DNA of 64,000 bases from VAXT01 sp963728535 (GTDB lineage: Bacteria > Actinomycetota > Thermoleophilia > Gaiellales > Gaiellaceae), in contig CAVSKK010000001.1 of assembly GCA_963728535.1 (NCBI GenBank), positions 1,984,001-2,048,000 on the forward strand, given 5' to 3'. The number at the start of each line of letters is the position of its first letter. The stretch's first letter is position 1. A program made the translations under genes and the position numbers. Positions 59,629-64,000 of this stretch are shown piece by piece. The notes beneath the pieces are model-generated. The model made no database searches. It had not been told where the DNA came from and saw only the letters and a program-made list of their open reading frames with translations.

Positions 59629-61571
59629 GTCGTGCGTACCTCCTCGACCTCCTCGGCCTCGTGCTCCCGCACGCCGTTGAAGACCGCGTGCCGCGCGCCC
59701 TCGACGCCGTACTCGTAGGGCCCGCCGACGATCTGCGGAATCTCGTCGAAGTTGAAGATCGGCGGCGGCGAGGTGACCTGCCACTCGAGGGTCATCGCGC
59801 GCCACGGGTTCGAGCCGGCCAGCGGACCCCGCATCCAGCTGACGATCATGTTGTAGACGAAGACCATGAACGAGGCGCCGAGGAAGAAGGACGCGATCGA
59901 GATGACCATGTTCCAGGCGGCGTACTTCGGCTCGTAGTCGTATACCCGGCGGTTCATGCCCTGCACGCCGATGATGTGCATCGGGAAGAACGTCACGTTG
60001 AAGCCGATGAACGTGAGCCAGAAGTGCAGCTTCCCGAGCCGCTCGTTGTACATCCGTCCGGTCATCTTCGGGAACCAGTAGTAGATCCCGGCGAAGATCG
60101 TGAACAGCGACCCTCCGAGGAGCACGTAGTGGATGTGCGCGACGATGAAGTACGAGTCGGAGGTGTGGATGTCGACCGGGACGGCGCCGAGCATGATCCC
60201 GGAGAGCCCGCCGATCACGAACATCGACACGAAGCCGAGCGCAAACAACATGGGCGTCGATAAGTTCAGCCGCCCTTCCCACGTCGTCGCGAGCCAGGAG
60301 AAGACCTTGATGCCCGTAGGGACGGCGATGAGGAGCGTCGTGATCATCATCGGCACGCGCAGGTACGAGGCCATCCCGGAGACGAACATGTGGTGCGCCC
60401 AGACCGAGAAGCCGAGCACGAGGATCGCGCACAGCGAGAGCGCCATCAGCCGGTAGCCGAAAATCGGTTTCCGCGACATGACCGAGATCACCTCGGAGGC
60501 GATCCCGAACCCGGGCAGCATCATGATGTAGACGGCCGGGTGCGAGTAGAACCAGAAGATGTGCTGGTAGCCGAGCACGTACCCGCCGTCGGTGAAGTCG
60601 AAGAAATGCGTGTGCATCAGCCGGTCGAACATGACGAAGAACTGCGAGCCGGCGATGAAGGGCGTGGCCAGGACGACGAGCAGTGACGTCGTGAAGTTCG
60701 CCCAGACGAGCAGGGGCATGCGCCAGAAGGTCATCCCGGGCGCACGCATGGTGATGATCGTGACCAGGAAGTTGAGCGCGGTCATGATCGACGACGCTCC
60801 CGCCCACTGGACGCCCATGTTGAACCACACATTGCCTTCTGTCCCCACGACGGAGAGGGGCGCGTAGCCCGTCCAGCCCGCGCCGAAGGCGCCGCCCGGC
60901 ACGATGAGGCTCGAGAGCATCATGATCCCGGCGATCGGCAGCAGCCAGTAGGAGAGCGCGTTCAGGCGGGGGAACGCCATGTCTGGCGCGCCGATCATCA
61001 GCGGGATGACGAAGTTCGCGAGGCCCGCGAACGCCGGGATCACGAACAGGAAGATCATCAGCGAGGCGTGCACCGAGACGAGGCCGTTGTACTCCTGTGG
61101 ATCGAGGTACTGGGCACCCGGCTTCGCCAGCTCGGCGCGGAAGACCATCGCCATCAGGCCTCCGGCGAGGAAGAAGAAGATCGTCGTCACGAGGTACTGG
61201 ACTCCGATCACCTTGTGGTCGGTGTTGACGCGGAAGTAGTCGTGCCAGCTGCGGGCGCCGTGGCCGGAGTGGTCTTCCGGGGAGGTGGGGTACCCGAGGC
61301 AGTACTTGACCCAGTAGTCGAAGGCGCCGATTCCGGCCAGGAAGCCGATCGGAGCCGTGATCAGCGCCGCGACCGTCACGATGATCAGCCAGTCGAAGAC
61401 GGGCTCCCAGCCTGCGAGTGCCCGGATGCCGACCACGATCCCCATCCCGATGAAGAAGAAGAGCGCCGTCATCCACGGCGCACGCAGCCATCCGGGCGCA
61501 AGGAGGCGGTGGAAGCCCGTAGGCGGGGGCGCCGAAGGCGCGTGGCTGGTGTGCTCGACGAGCTCGGTCAC
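59625..61571 (-). CDS. coxA: Cytochrome c oxidase subunit I, A2 type
   Basis: 648 aa, GTG start. Heme and copper ligands are visible: VSVHASLMIF, the CuB His with the cross-linked Tyr in WFYSHPAVYIMMLPGFG, AHHMFVSG and VAHIHYVLLGG. In place of the D-channel Glu of A1 oxidases (HPEVY) it has the YSHPAVY form, marking the A2 subfamily. Twelve core helices plus an extra N-terminal pair. Reduces oxygen to water with proton pumping. Encoded 12 bases after coxB. Confidence 0.95.
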   Translation of the reverse strand: MTELVEHTSHAPSAPPPTGFHRLLAPGWLRAPWMTALFFFIGMGIVVGIRALAGWEPVFDWLIIVTVAALITAPIGFLAGIGAFDYWVKYCLGYPTSPEDHSGHGARSWHDYFRVNTDHKVIGVQYLVTTIFFFLAGGLMAMVFRAELAKPGAQYLDPQEYNGLVSVHASLMIFLFVIPAFAGLANFVIPLMIGAPDMAFPRLNALSYWLLPIAGIMMLSSLIVPGGAFGAGWTGYAPLSVVGTEGNVWFNMGVQWAGASSIMTALNFLVTIITMRAPGMTFWRMPLLVWANFTTSLLVVLATPFIAGSQFFVMFDRLMHTHFFDFTDGGYVLGYQHIFWFYSHPAVYIMMLPGFGIASEVISVMSRKPIFGYRLMALSLCAILVLGFSVWAHHMFVSGMASYLRVPMMITTLLIAVPTGIKVFSWLATTWEGRLNLSTPMLFALGFVSMFVIGGLSGIMLGAVPVDIHTSDSYFIVAHIHYVLLGGSLFTIFAGIYYWFPKMTGRMYNERLGKLHFWLTFIGFNVTFFPMHIIGVQGMNRRVYDYEPKYAAWNMVISIASFFLGASFMVFVYNMIVSWMRGPLAGSNPWRAMTLEWQVTSPPPIFNFDEIPQIVGGPYEYGVEGARHAVFNGVREHEAEEVEEVRTT

Positions 61572-61583
61572 GGGGCGGTCAGA

Positions 61584-62312
61584 TTATCCAGGGGTCCCTT
61601 CGCTCCCCTGCTGCTGCGAGCGGGCCCAGCGGTCGAACTCGTCCTCCTTCATCACGACCACCGGCGCCCGCATGAGGGCATGGCCGAGCCCGCAGAGCTC
61701 GGTGCACACGAGCGTGCGCGTGCCGACCTTCGTCGGCGTCACCGACAGCTCCGTGACGATCCCGGGCACGGCGTCCTGCTTCTGCCTGAACTCGGGAACC
61801 CAGAAGGAGTGGATGACGTCAAGCGCGCGCAGATGGAGCTCGACCTGCCGGCCCTCGACGAGCCGCAGCTCGTTCGACTGGAAGTCGCCGTACTGCGGGT
61901 ACTTGAAGTGCCAGGCGAACTGCTGCGCGGTCACGTCTACCTGCAGCCGGTCTGACGTCAGCTTTCCGTTCCCCGCGAGAGCGACGGCGCTGGCGATTGC
62001 GATCGCAGTCACGAGCACCGTCGGGATCGCCGTCCAGGCGATCTCGATGCCCGTGTGGCCGTGGATCGGCGGACCGTCGGAGTCGTCGTCCGGGCGAGCC
62101 CGGAACTTGACCACGGAGTAGACGGTGACCGCCGCGACGACGGCGAAAACCGCGATGCAGATCGCAACGGTGAACCAAACGACGGCATCGATCCGCTCGC
62201 CCTCCTTCGACTCCTGGGCGGGCAGCCACGGGATCAGCAGCGCGACCGCCGTGGCCACTGCAGCCGCCAGCAGACCGATCGTGACGAGCCGAACAATTGC
62301 TCCCCTGCGCAC
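61584..62312 (-). CDS. coxB: Cytochrome c oxidase subunit II
   Basis: 242 aa, GTG start. Signal/first helix, second helix (about 47-68), then the cupredoxin domain with the binuclear CuA site: DVIHSFWVPEF and CTELCGLGHALMR. QFAWHFKYPQ is the aromatic electron-entry region. No C-terminal cytochrome c domain. TAGGCT (62326-62321) lies eight bases before the GTG, a likely leaderless promoter for the whole cox operon. Confidence 0.94.
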   Translation of the reverse strand: MRRGAIVRLVTIGLLAAAVATAVALLIPWLPAQESKEGERIDAVVWFTVAICIAVFAVVAAVTVYSVVKFRARPDDDSDGPPIHGHTGIEIAWTAIPTVLVTAIAIASAVALAGNGKLTSDRLQVDVTAQQFAWHFKYPQYGDFQSNELRLVEGRQVELHLRALDVIHSFWVPEFRQKQDAVPGIVTELSVTPTKVGTRTLVCTELCGLGHALMRAPVVVMKEDEFDRWARSQQQGSEGTPG

Positions 62313-62400
62313 CGGGACCGAGCCTACTCAACGCTCCGACACGATGCCGTAGTTAGCGACGGCCTCTTAGCGGGTAGGAGTGGAGAAACAAGGAGGTTCT

Positions 62401-62631
62401 ATGGGACTCGGAGCAAGTCTGTTTCTGATCGCAGGCGGGGCAATCCTCGTCTGGGGAGTAAACGCTGAAGTGGCAGGCATCGACGTCGACGCCATCGGAG
62501 TGATCCTGATGGTCGTCGGAATCATCGGTGCCGTGCTCTCGATGGTCTTCTGGTCATCGTGGGGCGGCACAGGCGGCCGTCGGCGTGCAACCTACGTCGA
62601 AGAAGGCCCACCGGCGGGGCCGGGCTACTAG
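62401..62631 (+). CDS. DUF6458 small membrane protein
   Basis: 76 aa from ATG 62401, preceded by AAGGAGG (62390-62396), which rules out the earlier GTG. MGLGASLFLIAGGAILVWGV and VDAIGVILMVVGIIGAVLSM form two membrane helices separated by a short loop; this is the DUF6458 pattern of actinobacteria. Function unknown. Confidence 0.82.
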   Translation: MGLGASLFLIAGGAILVWGVNAEVAGIDVDAIGVILMVVGIIGAVLSMVFWSSWGGTGGRRRATYVEEGPPAGPGY

Positions 62632-62680
62632 AGCCCCGTCGTTTCTCCGGGGTCAGGCAGTGTCCTGGCCCCGGCAGCGC

Positions 62681-63544
62681 TTACAGGGCCGCGAGCGGAT
62701 CGACGTTCGCTCCGCGGACGAGCACCTCGAAATGAAGGTGCGGGCCCGTCGCCTCTCCCGTCGCACCGACGAGGCCGACCGTGGAGCCACCGCCGACGCG
62801 CATGCCGACACGGACGTCGATGCGAGAGAGATGCGCGTACCTCGTATGAACCCCTGAGCCGTGGTCGAGCTCGACGAGCTTTCCCCAGCCGCTGCCGCTC
62901 GGGCCGGCGAAAACGACCCGACCGCCACGGGCGGCGCCGACCGGCGTCCCGGCCTCGGAGGGGAAATCGACTCCGGCGTGGAAGCGGTTGCCCCGAGGTC
63001 CGAAGACGTCGCCGACGGGTGCGATCAGCGGGCGTGCGAGGCTGAGCGGGCAGCGCGCGACCGGTCGGCGCAGAGCAGCAACCGTTTCCGGCCCGGCGGT
63101 CCCGTCGGCCACGATCCCGGCCCACCGCTGGAAGCTACGAAGCGCAGCGTCCGTGTGTGACCCGAGAACGCCGTCGAAGTTCCCGGACGGGAAGCCATGC
63201 CAGGCGAGCGCGAACTGGAGCGCGGCGACGTCCCACCCGTGCGCGCCGGATTTCAGCTCTCGCCGGCCGAGCGGGGAGCGCAAGCCGTAACGGCCAAGCG
63301 CCTTGCGCGTGCGCGGCCCGGGCACGCCGTCAGCCGCGAGGCCACGGCGCTTCTGGAATCGCCGCACGGCCGACTCCGTGCCGGGGCCGAGGACGCCGTC
63401 CACGGTTCCGGCGTAGAGACCTCGCTTCTGCAGCCCGACCTGCAGCGCTGCGATATCGGGATTTCCGCTGGCAAACGCACCGCCGGCCAGCGCCAGGGCG
63501 GAGACGACGAGCAGAAACAGTGTGACGGCGAAAGTTCTGGGCAT
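62681..63544 (-). CDS. Secreted M23 peptidoglycan endopeptidase with two PG-binding domains
   Basis: 287 aa from ATG 63544. Signal peptide (1-24), two peptidoglycan_binding_1 domains (IAALQVGLQKRGLYAGTVDGVLG and VAALQFALAWHGFPSGNFDGVLG), and a LytM/M23 domain with zinc ligands in RFHAGVDFP and GPHLHFEV. Cuts peptide cross-links in the cell wall or binds it as an activator. Divergent from the membrane protein at the window edge. Confidence 0.9.
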   Translation of the reverse strand: MPRTFAVTLFLLVVSALALAGGAFASGNPDIAALQVGLQKRGLYAGTVDGVLGPGTESAVRRFQKRRGLAADGVPGPRTRKALGRYGLRSPLGRRELKSGAHGWDVAALQFALAWHGFPSGNFDGVLGSHTDAALRSFQRWAGIVADGTAGPETVAALRRPVARCPLSLARPLIAPVGDVFGPRGNRFHAGVDFPSEAGTPVGAARGGRVVFAGPSGSGWGKLVELDHGSGVHTRYAHLSRIDVRVGMRVGGGSTVGLVGATGEATGPHLHFEVLVRGANVDPLAAL

Positions 63545-63701
63545 AGCGAGTCGCCGCTTCGAATATGCGTCCCATCCGATTTCCGGGCATCCCCCGAATG
63601 GGGGAACTCGATCGAGGGATCGAATCCCTAGAACGAGGGACACCAACGCGCCTGCCCGACCCGATACTCGGTAACAGGTTCAGATCACCGGAGGACAGCC
63701 C

Positions 63702-64000
63702 GTGCGGCACAACAGAGATCGGCAGGAGACCCCGGCTGGGGTCAATCTGCGCCCGGGCCGGATGGTTTCCGCAGCCCTGCTCTTGGTCGTAGGCGCGTTC
63801 GCCGTCGAAGCGCTCCTGGGTACGCAGGGAAGCGTCGATCGTCTCTTCAACGACTGGATCTACTACGGCCTGCTGCTCGCATCCGGTGCCTTGTGCCTCG
63901 CCCGCGGGCTGCTCGTACGGGTCGAAAGGCTTCCCTGGTTCCTCATGAGCGCGGCGCTCCTCCTCTGGGCGGCCGGCGACCTCTACTGGTACGTCGTCCT
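63702..64000 (+). CDS. Membrane protein, N-terminal part (cut by window edge)
   Basis: GTG 63702 with GGAGG eight bases upstream starts an open frame to the window end (99 codons). After a polar first 20 residues come hydrophobic segments RMVSAALLLVVGAFAVEALL, WIYYGLLLASGALCLARGLL and FLMSAALLLWAAGDLYWYV. In thermoleophilic actinobacteria this type of multihelix start often precedes GGDEF/EAL domains, but nothing of that is visible here. Confidence 0.6.
   Translation, partial: MRHNRDRQETPAGVNLRPGRMVSAALLLVVGAFAVEALLGTQGSVDRLFNDWIYYGLLLASGALCLARGLLVRVERLPWFLMSAALLLWAAGDLYWYVV

Noticed and set aside
58798..61491. 897-codon open frame on the minus strand
   Set aside because: Only the part from 59628 matches a protein family; the upstream part is Arg-rich shadow of coxA.
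63605..63640. tRNA-like T-arm (AGGGATCGAATCCCT)
   Set aside because: Loop lacks TTC at the right place, the stem is four pairs only, and no acceptor, D or anticodon arms can be drawn.
1..64000. CRISPR arrays, transposases, integrases, prophage genes
   Set aside because: None seen. No regularly spaced repeats and no recombinase motifs; the HNH protein belongs to a chromosomal housekeeping-like family.

Overview
The window is about 64 kb of GC-rich, gene-dense bacterial DNA with many overlapping start/stop codons (ATGA, GTGA, TGATG). An fhaA-fhaB-PP2C-rodA-pbpA-pknB block, SufU-type Fe-S assembly, DUF4446 and DUF6458 proteins, proteasome-free house-keeping genes and frequent GTG starts point to a high-GC actinobacterium. 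I infer a deep lineage such as Thermoleophilia (Gaiellales or Solirubrobacterales), but no rRNA or other decisive marker is present.

Layout. 0-8 kb: the start of glutamine synthetase, an efflux/ABC/GNAT operon on the minus strand, a delta-60 repeat surface protein, then a GNAT-PII-Amt nitrogen operon. The glnA start and the GNAT-PII-Amt operon share a nearly identical terminator-type RNA leader. 8-13 kb: small secreted proteins and lipoproteins, a sulfurtransferase and an HNH nuclease. 13-25 kb: a cell-wall growth and Ser/Thr phosphorylation block (multipass membrane kinase, FhaA, FhaB, PP2C phosphatase, RodA, PBP, PASTA kinase PknB, Ddl, and a third kinase in convergent orientation). 25-33.5 kb: GabT and PdxH divergent pair, Pol IV, multicopper oxidase with an enolase-superfamily protein, dCTP deaminase, SDR, peptidase E. 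34-34.7 kb: the only gene-free stretch over 300 bases, holding two copies of a 92-nt terminator-ended element and two REP-like palindromes.

34.7-37.3 kb: O-methyltransferase, Rieske protein, SufU and SufS. 37-39.6 kb: GtrA and two GT2 glycosyltransferases. 39.6-46.4 kb: the most unusual locus. Two secreted proteins share an unrecognised Cys/His-rich domain; one copy is fused to cytochrome c, the other is translationally coupled to a cupredoxin lipoprotein. Two tandem GT-C membrane glycosyltransferases lie between them. 46.5-49.2 kb: a secreted metalloprotease and a TolB-like beta-propeller. 49.3-53.4 kb: sufC-sufB-VOC-VOC-sufD. 53.5-57.5 kb: TatA, TatC, adenosine deaminase, a tetratrico-like membrane protein, a STAS protein and a diheme cytochrome c. 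57.5-62.3 kb: an A2-type cytochrome c oxidase operon interleaved with universal-stress-like domains. 62.4-64 kb: DUF6458, an M23 endopeptidase and the start of a membrane protein.

Four genes (an ABC ATPase, the delta-60 protein, fhaA and sufB) are each interrupted by what behaves as one extra base. Because sufB and fhaA are normally retained genes and all four lesions have the same sign, I suspect consensus errors in the assembly rather than true pseudogenes. Several genes have a TANNNT box 6-9 bases before the start codon, suggesting common leaderless transcription.
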